A stretch of 64,000 bases of DNA, from NCBI GenBank assembly GCA_016222815.1, contig JACRQE010000003.1:327248-391247 (forward strand). Reading direction: 5' to 3'. Positions 28,115 through 36,208 of this stretch are shown piece by piece. Under the pieces are notes generated by a model. The model worked only from the letters and a program-made list of their open reading frames with translations, had not been told where the DNA came from and searched no databases. The translations under genes and the position numbers were made by a program. This DNA comes from Candidatus Uhrbacteria bacterium (GTDB taxonomy: Bacteria > Patescibacteriota > Patescibacteriia > 2-12-FULL-60-25). Numbering within the stretch: position 1 is the first letter of the stretch; each line of letters opens with the position of its first letter.

Positions 28115-28131
28115 GTCAATCGCTCGTAGGA

Positions 28132-28203
28132 CTAAAGCAAAGTCCCTGCCACCGCGTCCGGGGTAAACAGGTTAAAAATGTAACTAGTGGCTCTGCTTTG
28201 CAT
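28132..28203 (-). CDS. Possible 23-residue leader peptide
   Basis: Starts at ATG (28203-28201), adjacent to the predicted transcription start, and ends with TAG at 28134-28132. The peptide opens MQSRATSYIF and closes AVAGTLL, with four Thr and an aromatic-rich centre. Codons 17-19 are the antiterminator arm GCGGTGGC, so translation could compete with RNA folding. It is too short to be sure it is translated. Confidence 0.4.
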   Translation of the reverse strand: MQSRATSYIFNLFTPDAVAGTLL

Positions 28204-28210
28204 GATTTTG

Positions 28211-28239
28211 AATTTACTTGTGTCGCGAATATCTGTCAA
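28211..28239 (-). promoter_or_regulatory. Promoter of the ATP-grasp leader
   Basis: TTGACA (28234-28239), 17-nt spacer, TAAATT (28211-28216). The predicted start is near 28204. It lies immediately downstream of the SIMPL gene, overlapping no coding sequence. Confidence 0.65.
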
Positions 28240-28248
28240 GTGGTTGGT

Positions 28249-29025
28249 TTACTTCAGCGAGAAGGTTGTCCTTACGATTCCCGTCACTTTCTTGTCCTTT
28301 GTCGTCAAATCATACGCCCCGTAATCCGATACCTCGGTCGAATTCACTGCCGTTATCTGGAAGACCCCCATACTTGCGTTTTGGAGCTTGCCGATGCTCG
28401 AGCCTGTCGACTTCACTATCCTGCCTGCTCGTTCCTGGGCGTTCTTGGTCGCCTCCTCCAACATGTCGAGCTTAAGGTCAGCCAGTTTCGAATAGTAGTA
28501 CTCCGGATTGTTGCTGCTGAAGAGGATCCCGCTGTTGGCGAAAGCCGATTGGGCATCCTGTGCTATCTTGGTCACCTCATCGACTTTTGGAGATTCGACC
28601 ATTATGGATTGCAGTATCGTATATCCGACGGTTCGGTTGCTCCCGCAATTCTGGTTGCCGAATTTGTCCCAACCCATGGGGTTCTGACCTTCGCAAACCG
28701 GCGTCAGCGTCGGTGGTTGGACCGTTATTTCCTTGTCGCTGACCCCATTGTTCTTCAGATACTCCGTGATAGTCAACAAGTCTGCCTTTATCTGGTCGCT
28801 CCCTTGTTTGATGTCATTCAATCCTGCCTGGCGTGAAAAATTGCCTGTCCATTTGATCGTATCCGACGTCACCAACCTTTCCGTCGAACCTGTAACGCTT
28901 ATTGTATCCCCAAGTCTTTTGGCCTGGAGGAAGGCCAGCGATCCCACGACCGTGCAGGCAATAAGCGCAATCCCGAGGACCAGAGCCGCGAATGTATTTG
29001 ATGTCCTTTCCATAAAAACTGGCAT
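28249..29025 (-). CDS. SIMPL-domain (DUF541) membrane-anchored protein
   Basis: A 258-residue protein with an N-terminal membrane helix (FAALVLGIALIACTVVGSLAF) and a SIMPL domain: ISVTGSTERLVTSDTIKWTG, a long helical segment, then LKLDMLEEATKNAQERAGRIVKSTG and the final VRTTFSLK strand. Bacterial SIMPL proteins form secreted or periplasmic oligomers and are linked to stress; function is loosely defined. Residues near 110-130 hold two Cys (CEGQNP, NQNCGSN) that could form a disulfide. Alternative start at 29013. Confidence 0.85.
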   Translation of the reverse strand: MPVFMERTSNTFAALVLGIALIACTVVGSLAFLQAKRLGDTISVTGSTERLVTSDTIKWTGNFSRQAGLNDIKQGSDQIKADLLTITEYLKNNGVSDKEITVQPPTLTPVCEGQNPMGWDKFGNQNCGSNRTVGYTILQSIMVESPKVDEVTKIAQDAQSAFANSGILFSSNNPEYYYSKLADLKLDMLEEATKNAQERAGRIVKSTGSSIGKLQNASMGVFQITAVNSTEVSDYGAYDLTTKDKKVTGIVRTTFSLK

Positions 29026-29069
29026 AAGAATAATGGTTTGAGTATAGATGGTTGGTCAGAAAAAACAAA

Positions 29070-29099
29070 ATACGGTCCGTGCAGGCTTTCGGACCGTAT
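29070..29099 (-). terminator. Terminator of the 29132-30046 gene
   Basis: Ten-bp stem (29070-29079 with 29090-29099) followed on the minus strand by TTTTGTTTTTT. Confidence 0.85.
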
Positions 29100-29131
29100 C
29101 ATTGAGGTGGGTTCTTTGGACTCCTGTCTGC

Positions 29132-30046
29132 CTATTTCGTATGCCGAGCCAGGAATTCGGTGATTGGCGTCGGGTCGACTTTTAGCTCAATTGCCCGTTT
29201 CTCGAGTCGCATGAGGTCGCGGATGGCGTTCCGCATCGCATTAGCGACTTCTCCGGCCCGATGCCCGAGATTCTGGCTGACATCGAAGAGTATGTCCCGG
29301 TTCGACCCGAACACTCCTTGGGCCTTAGCGACGTCCTCCATTACTGACTTGACCTGTTCGCGATGGAGTTCGGCTAGCTGCCCTGGAAGAGCATCGGGTG
29401 CTTGAATCATGAGGGCGAGCGACAGCAACTGGCCTATGGAGAAGTCGATGCCGATACCATTCCCCATCTCCAACCAATCGAACACTTTGTCGGCACCGAC
29501 GAGGATTGAGAGATCGCCACGCCCACCGCTGACTTGACGCACGGTCGGCAAGTACAAGAAGTCGTCCTTCTCGAACAGCATGTCAACCGAATGCAGTCCG
29601 GACCGATGGCGCGTATCGACCCAACTGGACTTTCCGCCAGTCCTGAAGCCGAAGCTTCCGTCGGTCAAATCCAACACCAGCTTGTCGTCGGACAAGATGC
29701 CGAGCGAGATGTCGCGTCTTCGCAGTTCTTCGTATCCTGATGGACCGAATCCGCCACCGTGCCCGGTGTTGTGCCATTCGCGTTCCGTCCGGATGGCGAG
29801 GATGTACTGGCCGATGTTGCCCGCGAGCGCGCTTTCGAGCTGCTTCAGCCAATCCACGACCTGTTCGTCGCCGTTCCACTGGACCATTACATAGTCCATG
29901 ACGGGATCGCCTGTTGTTTCGCCGTTCTTGATGCGTTCGCGGAGCTCACTTAGCCTATTGGCCTGAGCCTCTCGTTCGGCCCGAAGCATTACGGCAGCCC
30001 GTCGTTCGTCCACCTTAACCGCTTCCACTTCTTCTCGAATGCCCAT
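29132..30046 (-). CDS. Hypothetical cytoplasmic protein
   Basis: A 304-residue protein starting at the ATG 30046, which follows AGGGAAG at good spacing. The N-terminus is a charged helix (EEVEAVKVDERRAAVMLRAE). The middle contains a His/Gly-rich stretch (REWHNTGHGGGFGPSGYEEL) and a beta-rich section with VDTRHRSGLHSV. The C-terminus is helical and charged (NAMRNAIRDLMRLEKRAIEL). No family recognised. It has its own promoter (TTGTCA, 17 nt, TAAGCT) and strong terminator, so it is a single-gene unit of the accessory type. Confidence 0.5.
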   Translation of the reverse strand: MGIREEVEAVKVDERRAAVMLRAEREAQANRLSELRERIKNGETTGDPVMDYVMVQWNGDEQVVDWLKQLESALAGNIGQYILAIRTEREWHNTGHGGGFGPSGYEELRRRDISLGILSDDKLVLDLTDGSFGFRTGGKSSWVDTRHRSGLHSVDMLFEKDDFLYLPTVRQVSGGRGDLSILVGADKVFDWLEMGNGIGIDFSIGQLLSLALMIQAPDALPGQLAELHREQVKSVMEDVAKAQGVFGSNRDILFDVSQNLGHRAGEVANAMRNAIRDLMRLEKRAIELKVDPTPITEFLARHTK

Positions 30047-30077
30047 ATCTTCCCTCGTTGTTGAATGAACTAGCCAA

Positions 30078-30106
30078 AGCTTACTCAACACCTATTTTCC
30101 TGACAA
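30078..30106 (-). promoter_or_regulatory. Promoter of the 29132-30046 gene
   Basis: TTGTCA (30101-30106), 17 nt spacer, TAAGCT (30078-30083). The leader would be about 25 nt and includes a Shine-Dalgarno. Confidence 0.45.
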
Positions 30107-30139
30107 GTCTGGCACCACGGTGGTCGAGACCCCCGTGGC

Positions 30140-30168
30140 TTGACGCAGGCCGCCAAAAGACGTATTAT
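30140..30168 (+). promoter_or_regulatory. tRNA-Gln promoter
   Basis: TTGACG (30140-30145), 17 nt spacer, TATTAT (30163-30168), placing the start about 4 nt before the mature tRNA. Confidence 0.75.
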
Positions 30169-30178
30169 CACGGCACAA

Positions 30179-30252
30179 TCCGGGGTCGTCTAATGGTAGG
30201 ACAACAGACTCTGAATCTGTTTATCGGGGTTCGAGCCCCTGCCCCGGAGCCA
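30179..30252 (+). tRNA. tRNA-Gln (anticodon CTG)
   Basis: A full cloverleaf: acceptor stem TCCGGGG with CCCCGGA, D-arm, anticodon loop CTCTGAA reading CAG, T-arm GGGGTTCGAGCCCC, and an encoded CCA end (30250-30252). It is followed by a hairpin from 30250 and an intrinsic terminator at 30309-30338. Confidence 0.93.
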
Positions 30253-30308
30253 TGCACCGGATGGTGCATGGCGGAGCCGAAAAGCTTCGTCATGTACCTG
30301 GTGGACCA

Positions 30309-30338
30309 AAAAACCCATCTTGCAAAAGGTGGGTTTTT
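30309..30338 (+). terminator. Terminator of the tRNA-Gln transcript
   Basis: Twelve-bp stem (30309-30320 with 30327-30338, one G-U) ending in five T. Confidence 0.85.
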
Positions 30339-30355
30339 GTAATAGCTGTATAAAT

Positions 30356-30622
30356 ATGTATTACATGTATGTCCTCCAAAGCGTGCGAGATCATGGGCTC
30401 TATATTGGTTATACGCATGATCTCCGTGAGAGGTTAAACAGGCATAATTCAGGTTTCGTTAAAGCAACCAGACCAAGAAAACCTTTTGAATTGATATTTT
30501 ATGAAGCATATCTCAATAAGTACGACGCCCTCAGACGAGAAAATTATTTTAAGACAAGTAAAGGAAAAACAACTCTAAAAACCATGTTAAAAGAATATTT
30601 TTCGAAAAAATCTATGACTTAA
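30356..30622 (+). CDS. GIY-YIG nuclease-domain protein
   Basis: An 88-residue single-domain GIY-YIG protein of the YhbQ/UvrC-N-like group: MYVLQSVRDHGLYIGYTHDLRERLNRHNSG contains the GIY (YVL) and YIG (LYIGYT) pieces and the catalytic Arg, followed by the Tyr/Glu of FYEAYLNKYDALRRENYFK. Start 30356 or 30365; TATAAA at 30349-30354 would suit 30365. The gene is clearly more A/T-rich than its neighbours. It follows the tRNA terminator, and dnaX converges on it. Confidence 0.82.
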   Translation: MYYMYVLQSVRDHGLYIGYTHDLRERLNRHNSGFVKATRPRKPFELIFYEAYLNKYDALRRENYFKTSKGKTTLKTMLKEYFSKKSMT

Positions 30623-30651
30623 CAACGATTATTCATTGCACCCCCGCTCCA

Positions 30652-32268
30652 TCAGACTACACTACCCCCGAAATTCTTGATGAAATTGGCTACGTTGTCG
30701 CGTTTGATTTCTTTGCCGTCAGCCGTCAATTCACCCACCACGCCGTCCAAATGGATTTCGTTTGATGCGAATACGCTCCTGAAACAGTCTTCGACCAAGC
30801 GTTTGGTCTTGAGCTCACCTAAGATTTTCTCCTTATGGAACGGATATTGGAATCCGATGGTTATCAAGCCGTTCTCGACCTTGATCGGTTGGGATATCTT
30901 CAACACGAAAGTTAAAGACGGACTCTTCTCATCAACGGCCTTAAGTAACGCCGGCCATTTTCCCAGCACCTGTCCAAGCGTCAATAGGTAGGACGTGCCG
31001 GCTGTCTCCTCTTGGGTTTTTACGGAGTTCAGTGGGATGATTTCCGGTTCAGGGATGCCCTCGGGATCGGTACTGGAGACCTCTTCTCGTTTTGTTTGGA
31101 TTGATGTCTTCTCGACGTTTCCGCCTGCACCTCCACTCCTGTCGTTGTTTTGTCCCGATTTGTCGCTCTTTGGCCCATGCGGCAAGGCCCCTAGAGCTAC
31201 TGCAGTCGCCGAGAGCTCCAGGCAGAATCGTACATCCGCACCTTGTTTGGCGTCGCGCCTTCGTTCCATGAGCATGAGCGCTATATCGGCCAGTTCTTCT
31301 GGCATGAAAACCCCTACGCATTTCGCCAGCGCTTTTTCGCCCTCATCGCCGGTCTCGAGCTTCTTCTTCCATTCAGCCGAATCTGCCGCCAGGAGCAGTA
31401 GGCGGATAGCCTGGATCAAATCATCGAACAGAGAAAGCAATGGGATGCCTTGTTCTTCCAGTTCTTCCACGGACTTCAAGGCAGCCCCTAAATTGCGTCC
31501 TGACCAGCAGTAAAGCAAATCAGCGGCCATGGGCAGCCTGGAGAGAGGTAGGACGATGCTCGCCAGTTCAGGTCCGATGTCTTTCTCACCCAGCGAAATC
31601 AACTGCCCCAAAAGGCTTTCGGCGTCGCGAGCGCTGCCGTCCGATTTGGAGACTATGGTTTGGATGACGGTTGGATCGATCTTCACCCCTTCAGATTCGG
31701 CGATGGCCTGCATCTTTATGACCAGCGCTTCAGGCGATATGCGCTTGAAATCGAATCTCTGGCAGCGGCTCTGGATAGTCGCCGGGACTTTATGGAGTTC
31801 TGTCGTCACGAAAATAAATATCGCGTACGGTGGCGGTTCCTCGATGGTCTTGAGCAAGGCGTTCCAGGCGCTCGTCGAAAGCATATGCGCCTCATCCAGT
31901 ACATAAACCTTGAATTTCCTGGCATGCGGTACGAACCGTACGTGTTCAATTATGGCTTCACGGACATTATCCACGCCCGTGTTCGAGGCGGCATCCATTT
32001 CGATGAAATCCATGGACTTGCCTGATGCGAACTCCACACATGCGGTGCATGCGCCACAGGGCTCGCCGTCCTTCCTGTCCTGGCAATTGAGCGCTTTGGC
32101 GAAAATCCTGGCCAACGTCGTCTTGCCCACGCCGCGCGGCCCTGCGAACAGGTAAGCATGTCCGGTTTTCCCGGTCTGCACCTCAAGTCGCAGCGTCTCT
32201 TTTATCGCATCCTGTCCGGTGATATCAGAGAATTGCTGGGGTCGATACGTTTTGCTCAAGGATGGCAT
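30652..32268 (-). CDS. dnaX: DNA polymerase III subunit gamma/tau
   Basis: Clamp-loader ATPase of the replisome. The 538-residue protein starts MPSLSKTYRPQQFSDITGQD and has the P-loop GPRGVGKTT, a four-Cys zinc module (NCQDRKDGEPCGACTACVEF), VYVLDEAHMLS and the Arg-finger region TIQSRCQRFDFKRI. The C-terminal tau-like region from about 370 is low-complexity then folded; it is shorter than in E. coli. No programmed frameshift was looked for rigorously. Confidence 0.96.
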   Translation of the reverse strand: MPSLSKTYRPQQFSDITGQDAIKETLRLEVQTGKTGHAYLFAGPRGVGKTTLARIFAKALNCQDRKDGEPCGACTACVEFASGKSMDFIEMDAASNTGVDNVREAIIEHVRFVPHARKFKVYVLDEAHMLSTSAWNALLKTIEEPPPYAIFIFVTTELHKVPATIQSRCQRFDFKRISPEALVIKMQAIAESEGVKIDPTVIQTIVSKSDGSARDAESLLGQLISLGEKDIGPELASIVLPLSRLPMAADLLYCWSGRNLGAALKSVEELEEQGIPLLSLFDDLIQAIRLLLLAADSAEWKKKLETGDEGEKALAKCVGVFMPEELADIALMLMERRRDAKQGADVRFCLELSATAVALGALPHGPKSDKSGQNNDRSGGAGGNVEKTSIQTKREEVSSTDPEGIPEPEIIPLNSVKTQEETAGTSYLLTLGQVLGKWPALLKAVDEKSPSLTFVLKISQPIKVENGLITIGFQYPFHKEKILGELKTKRLVEDCFRSVFASNEIHLDGVVGELTADGKEIKRDNVANFIKNFGGSVV

Positions 32269-32326
32269 ACGGCGACTAGGTTACAGTGCGATACCTAAAA
32301 CGTCGAGCCACGGCACCTGCCCTCTT

Positions 32327-32950
32327 TCAACCCTCGTTTTTGATGATGTTTTCGATGGCTGCCCACTTTGAAGGCGCAGCTTTGGGGATAATGATTACCG
32401 CCTCATCACCCGCTTTTCCTTTGTGGTAAGAAACGGCAGCAGTGAGCACCGCGTATTTCCGTCCTGCTGCGATGACGCGCCAGTCGTTCGTGATTTCGTC
32501 GCGTGTGAGCGTCCCCATGGCCCTTTGGCGTTCGATAGGTCCGATCTGCTTGTAGATGAACGATCCGTTTGGCTGGATGGTCAATTTCAGGATGTCTCCT
32601 TCCACGAGTTTCGATTTGGACGAGTAATTCGGCGGTACGATGTACTGCCTGCCGTCCGAACCCACCATGTTCTGTCCGTCGAAAACTCCTTCCAGGATTT
32701 TTCCTTCATTCGCCGGAGAGAGCGATTCGCCGTTTTCATCACGCCTTATCCGGACTAATTGCTCCAAATCATCCGCATCGATGTCTTCCGAATCGACCAT
32801 TATCCTTTCTAGGCCTGCCAGTTGGTCCTTGATATCCGCTATGATTTTTCTGGCTAACGCAAATTTAGCGTCAACGCCGCTAACCCTCAAACTTTTTTCG
32901 TCGCCGTCTTGGATGATTTCGACGTCGTTCTCTTCTGTCTGTTGAGCCAT
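32327..32950 (-). CDS. Conserved hypothetical protein (beta-barrel core)
   Basis: A 207-residue acidic protein. Residues about 1-75 are helical and acidic (IQDGDEKSLRVSGVDAK, ADIKDQLAGLERIMVDSED). The second half looks like a small beta-barrel: GKILEGVFDGQNMVG, GRQYIVPPNYSSKSKLVEGD, ILKLTIQPNGSFIYKQIGP, then KWAAIENIIKNEG at the C-terminus. I recall similar proteins in Patescibacteria with no known function. It lies 58 nt upstream of dnaX on the same strand. Confidence 0.6.
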   Translation of the reverse strand: MAQQTEENDVEIIQDGDEKSLRVSGVDAKFALARKIIADIKDQLAGLERIMVDSEDIDADDLEQLVRIRRDENGESLSPANEGKILEGVFDGQNMVGSDGRQYIVPPNYSSKSKLVEGDILKLTIQPNGSFIYKQIGPIERQRAMGTLTRDEITNDWRVIAAGRKYAVLTAAVSYHKGKAGDEAVIIIPKAAPSKWAAIENIIKNEG

Positions 32951-33041
32951 TTAATTTGTTTTTATCTTTTTCTTTTTCCTATGTCATTCCCATGAAAACG
33001 GGAACTCATCCCTAATCTTTATATAGTTTACCACTTGTCAG

Positions 33042-35627
33042 TCAAAGCGTGAACTCATCGTCAGACTCGTCACCCATAGCCATGCTTTCCTGGGCGCGTT
33101 GGCGTTCCAAAATTTCAGCCTCGATCAGTTCCCGTTTCCGTCCGTATTTGTATCGGGACAGCTCGACTATCATCTTGGCCAATTCTTTTTCTTTTGCTCC
33201 GGGACGCGGAGCGAACTGTACTTTCATGCTGAACGGCCTAGAAGCCGTATTGTCTATCAAAAGCCTGGTCAGGTAATTCAAGCCTTCGACATTGACTAGG
33301 TCGTATTGCGAGAAGATCGGTGCGAATTCCTTGGCCAGGAATTCCGCATCATCCACGCCCACGCGACCGACCATCTTGGTGCCTACATTGCCGAAAATGG
33401 CGTCGCGGATCGCGGTATCGCCTTTCGGAGCCAATTGTCCGATGTATTGGTGCGCCACGATCAGGTCAAGGCCGTATTTACGCGCTTCGGACAAGATTGC
33501 CGAAATCGAGTCTGTAAGGAAATTCTGGAACTCGTCGATGTACAGGTAAAAATCCTTGCGCTTATCCGGCTCCATATCGGTCCGTGACAGTGCTGCCATC
33601 AAAATCTTGCCGACCAGCACCATACCGATGAGATAGGCGTTCAGATCGCCGAGCTTTCCTTTGGATAGGTTCAAGAGCAGAATCTTGCTACCGTCCATGA
33701 TCTCGCGCAGGTTGAAAGCGCTCTTCTGCTGGCCGATGATCGGCCGCATGATGTCGTTGGCGATGAAAGGCGTCAGCTTGGAGGTGATATAAGGCACCAT
33801 GTTCTGCAAAGAAGCCTCGCCGCCCGCCTTTTGCGCTTCCTTTATCCAGAAATCCTTGACCACCTGGGTCTTGCACTTCGTGAGCTTGAATGCCCTGAAT
33901 TCCTCGTCAGATAGCACTTTCGGTATTTCCATCAGCGTCGAGCCGGATTCAGGATGGTCCATGAGCAGGATCATGGCGTTGCGCATGTACTGTTCGAACA
34001 TCGGACCGCCCGTAGACTTCAGGTCGTACAGTTTGTCGAATATCTTGAGCATCTCGTTGATGACGAAGGTCTTCTGTTCCGGATACCTCTCGTCATACTC
34101 CATCATGTTCAAGCCCATCGGCCGTTCCGTGTCCGATGGATTGAAATACACAACGTCGTCTGCGCGTTCTTTGGGCACGAAGGTCAGACATTCGTCCGCG
34201 AAATCACCATGCGGGTCGATGACGCAAACACCGTGTCCGTTCATGATGTCTTGCCTGACAATCGAAGCCATGAGAGCTGTCTTACCTGCTCCTGATCCGC
34301 CGATTATGTACATGTGGCGTCGCCTGTCCTCGCCCTTCATCCTGATTTGGTAGCGATGGCCGCGGTATTCGGAAAGTCCGAGCAAAATGCCTTCGGTCGG
34401 CAGATTCGGCGGAGGTAAGGCGCGCCGCACCAAGAGCCAATTGATTTTCGGGGTTTCAGTTGAAGGTAGCGGAAAATGGAATACAGATGACACCTCTTCC
34501 GTATTCATGGTCAGGCGGTATCTCGGATCGTAATGCCGATAGATAAAATGGCGCACCATGCCGCTTTGGAATGTAGGCGTGTGCGCAGCGAAAGAGTTCC
34601 CATATTCGTAAATATTGAACTGGCCGAACGAACCCACGATGTCGTTGAGATATCGCCTTGCCTTATCTGCGTTTTTCGAAGATACGATGATCCTAATATT
34701 GCAATCCAATCCGGCTTTCGAGGATTTTTCTTCCAATCCCTTTACCATCTCTTCCTCCAACGGCGACAGGCGATATTGTTCCGGCGCCTTCTGTTCTCCC
34801 GGTTTGGCCGTTGAGGCCAGGCTGATTAGCTCTTTGCCGACAGAACTCAAAACACCTCCTTTGTTAACTTCCGACAGCTTCTTACCCTGCTGCATCGCTT
34901 TGGCGATGCGCAATCCCTCGCGTCGCCATTTCGGCGGTGCGCTGGTCATCACTATCTGGACTGCGGCTCCGTCCCCTTCTTCGATTTTAGACAAAGCGTT
35001 GGTCAGCGAGTTCAACGGGTCTGATTCAATCTTTTTGTAAGTCTTAATCGGGAAATGCGAAGGCCTCTTAAGCTTCAGGTAGCTTCCCATGATGATGCCG
35101 TTCGGTTGGAAGATATTGTAATCCGGTACTTCTTCGACGTCCGCGGTCGGGAATTGCGCATGGATCTGTTGTTCAACGAACTCACGGTATTTCGATGGTG
35201 CGACGATGTAGAAAGATATCTTGTTCTTAGCCATCACGATCTCACATGAGAAAATCCTTTCCCGTCCTAAAAGCCATGGCATGAATCCCCGTTCGGATTT
35301 GGTTGCACCGACCGAAGCGAAAAACGTTTCCATGACCGAAATGAGTTCCTGAATCTGCTGGGCCGTTTTTGACTGTTCGACGTCTTCTTTTTTGGTCTCC
35401 TTCGGCACCCTAACTAACAGGACCTGGAGGTTGAATGCGACCGACGCCCTGCCGCGCCTGACGAAAAGGCTATGGATGATGTAAAGCACCAAAAAGACAC
35501 CGAGGACCAGTCCGGCCAAGACCAAGACCAGCAGGACTATCGGATCCTCAAGCACCTGCAGAATCCCTGCACTACTGACCGAATCTGTGCTCATCACATC
35601 CAATTGGAGCAGGAATAGTGGGATCAT
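33042..35627 (-). CDS. VirB4/TraD-like membrane-anchored ATPase
   Basis: An 861-residue protein with one N-terminal membrane segment (VLLVLVLAGLVLGVFLVLYI, about 32-52), a long soluble domain, then a RecA-like ATPase: P-loop GGSGAGKTALMA near residue 440, Walker B LYIDEFQNF near 700 and the coupling segment LIVAHQYIGQL. The order and the DPHGDFADE and YLIGMVLVGKIL motifs fit the type IV secretion coupling/VirB4 group of DUF87-like ATPases. Such proteins move DNA or protein across membranes. No relaxase or other T4SS gene is present, so the substrate is open. The start overlaps the partner gene by 4 nt. Confidence 0.8.
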   Translation of the reverse strand: MIPLFLLQLDVMSTDSVSSAGILQVLEDPIVLLVLVLAGLVLGVFLVLYIIHSLFVRRGRASVAFNLQVLLVRVPKETKKEDVEQSKTAQQIQELISVMETFFASVGATKSERGFMPWLLGRERIFSCEIVMAKNKISFYIVAPSKYREFVEQQIHAQFPTADVEEVPDYNIFQPNGIIMGSYLKLKRPSHFPIKTYKKIESDPLNSLTNALSKIEEGDGAAVQIVMTSAPPKWRREGLRIAKAMQQGKKLSEVNKGGVLSSVGKELISLASTAKPGEQKAPEQYRLSPLEEEMVKGLEEKSSKAGLDCNIRIIVSSKNADKARRYLNDIVGSFGQFNIYEYGNSFAAHTPTFQSGMVRHFIYRHYDPRYRLTMNTEEVSSVFHFPLPSTETPKINWLLVRRALPPPNLPTEGILLGLSEYRGHRYQIRMKGEDRRRHMYIIGGSGAGKTALMASIVRQDIMNGHGVCVIDPHGDFADECLTFVPKERADDVVYFNPSDTERPMGLNMMEYDERYPEQKTFVINEMLKIFDKLYDLKSTGGPMFEQYMRNAMILLMDHPESGSTLMEIPKVLSDEEFRAFKLTKCKTQVVKDFWIKEAQKAGGEASLQNMVPYITSKLTPFIANDIMRPIIGQQKSAFNLREIMDGSKILLLNLSKGKLGDLNAYLIGMVLVGKILMAALSRTDMEPDKRKDFYLYIDEFQNFLTDSISAILSEARKYGLDLIVAHQYIGQLAPKGDTAIRDAIFGNVGTKMVGRVGVDDAEFLAKEFAPIFSQYDLVNVEGLNYLTRLLIDNTASRPFSMKVQFAPRPGAKEKELAKMIVELSRYKYGRKRELIEAEILERQRAQESMAMGDESDDEFTL

Positions 35628-36145
35628 GTTTTTTTTGAGGCCTCCTCCTTGCGGGCTTCGGCCAGTTCGATGATGCGGTCGACTTTGATTTTCGCCTCCT
35701 GCTCAAGGAAAAACTTGTTGACGCCCGGGACGCACAAGAGCCAATCGCGGAGTATCTGCAACGCGCGTTTGAATTTGACCTTGAATCCGCGGACCATGCC
35801 CGCGAGTTCCTTGGCAGTTTCTTCGCCTTTAGTCTTGAATTTAAGCTGTGCTTCAGGAGTCAATTTGTTGAAATATTCGCCCAAGCCGTCCTCCATGATT
35901 TTTTCGACGCTAATCGTGACTTCGTCAGCCGGTAAGATCGGGACTGGTGCAGCTGTCTTAGGTTGGCCTTCGATGACTTTGGTGACTAACGCCTTTTCGG
36001 TTTCCGTCGGTTGTTCCAGGAATACATCTTTCGCCTCTGGCGAACGCTCAAAAGCCTTCTGATCGGCTTCGACCAAATTCTCTTCGACCGGCAAAATCTG
36101 TTCAGGTTTCAGTATCTCAGGTTTAGGGATCGGCTGGTCAGCCAT
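35624..36145 (-). CDS. Hypothetical partner of the VirB4/TraD-like ATPase
   Basis: The 173-residue protein starts at ATG 36145 rather than the GTG at 36151, because an extended -10 sits 9 nt before the ATG. The first 75 residues are acidic, Pro-rich and probably disordered (PIPKPEILKPEQILPVEEN). The rest is helical and basic (GEYFNKLTPEAQLKFKTKGE, then RGFKVKFKRALQILRDWLL). No membrane helix. Its 4-nt overlap with the ATPase gene suggests it acts with it; a regulator or cytoplasmic adaptor is a guess. Confidence 0.6.
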   Translation of the reverse strand: MADQPIPKPEILKPEQILPVEENLVEADQKAFERSPEAKDVFLEQPTETEKALVTKVIEGQPKTAAPVPILPADEVTISVEKIMEDGLGEYFNKLTPEAQLKFKTKGEETAKELAGMVRGFKVKFKRALQILRDWLLCVPGVNKFFLEQEAKIKVDRIIELAEARKEEASKKT

Positions 36146-36154
36146 AGTCACACC

Positions 36155-36163
36155 ATTTTACCA
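36155..36163 (-). promoter_or_regulatory. Extended -10 of the ATPase operon
   Basis: TGG-TAAAAT, 9 nt before the ATG at 36145. It faces a matching TGG-TACAAT for the divergent CorA-like gene. Confidence 0.5.
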
Positions 36164-36193
36164 CACCCTCGCGTCTTCTGCTGGTCACGGCTG

Positions 36194-36202
36194 TGGTACA
36201 AT
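36194..36202 (+). promoter_or_regulatory. Extended -10 of the CorA-like gene
   Basis: TGG-TACAAT ending 6 nt before the ATG at 36209. The transcript should be leaderless. No good -35 is seen. Confidence 0.5.
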
Positions 36203-36208
36203 ATGCAC

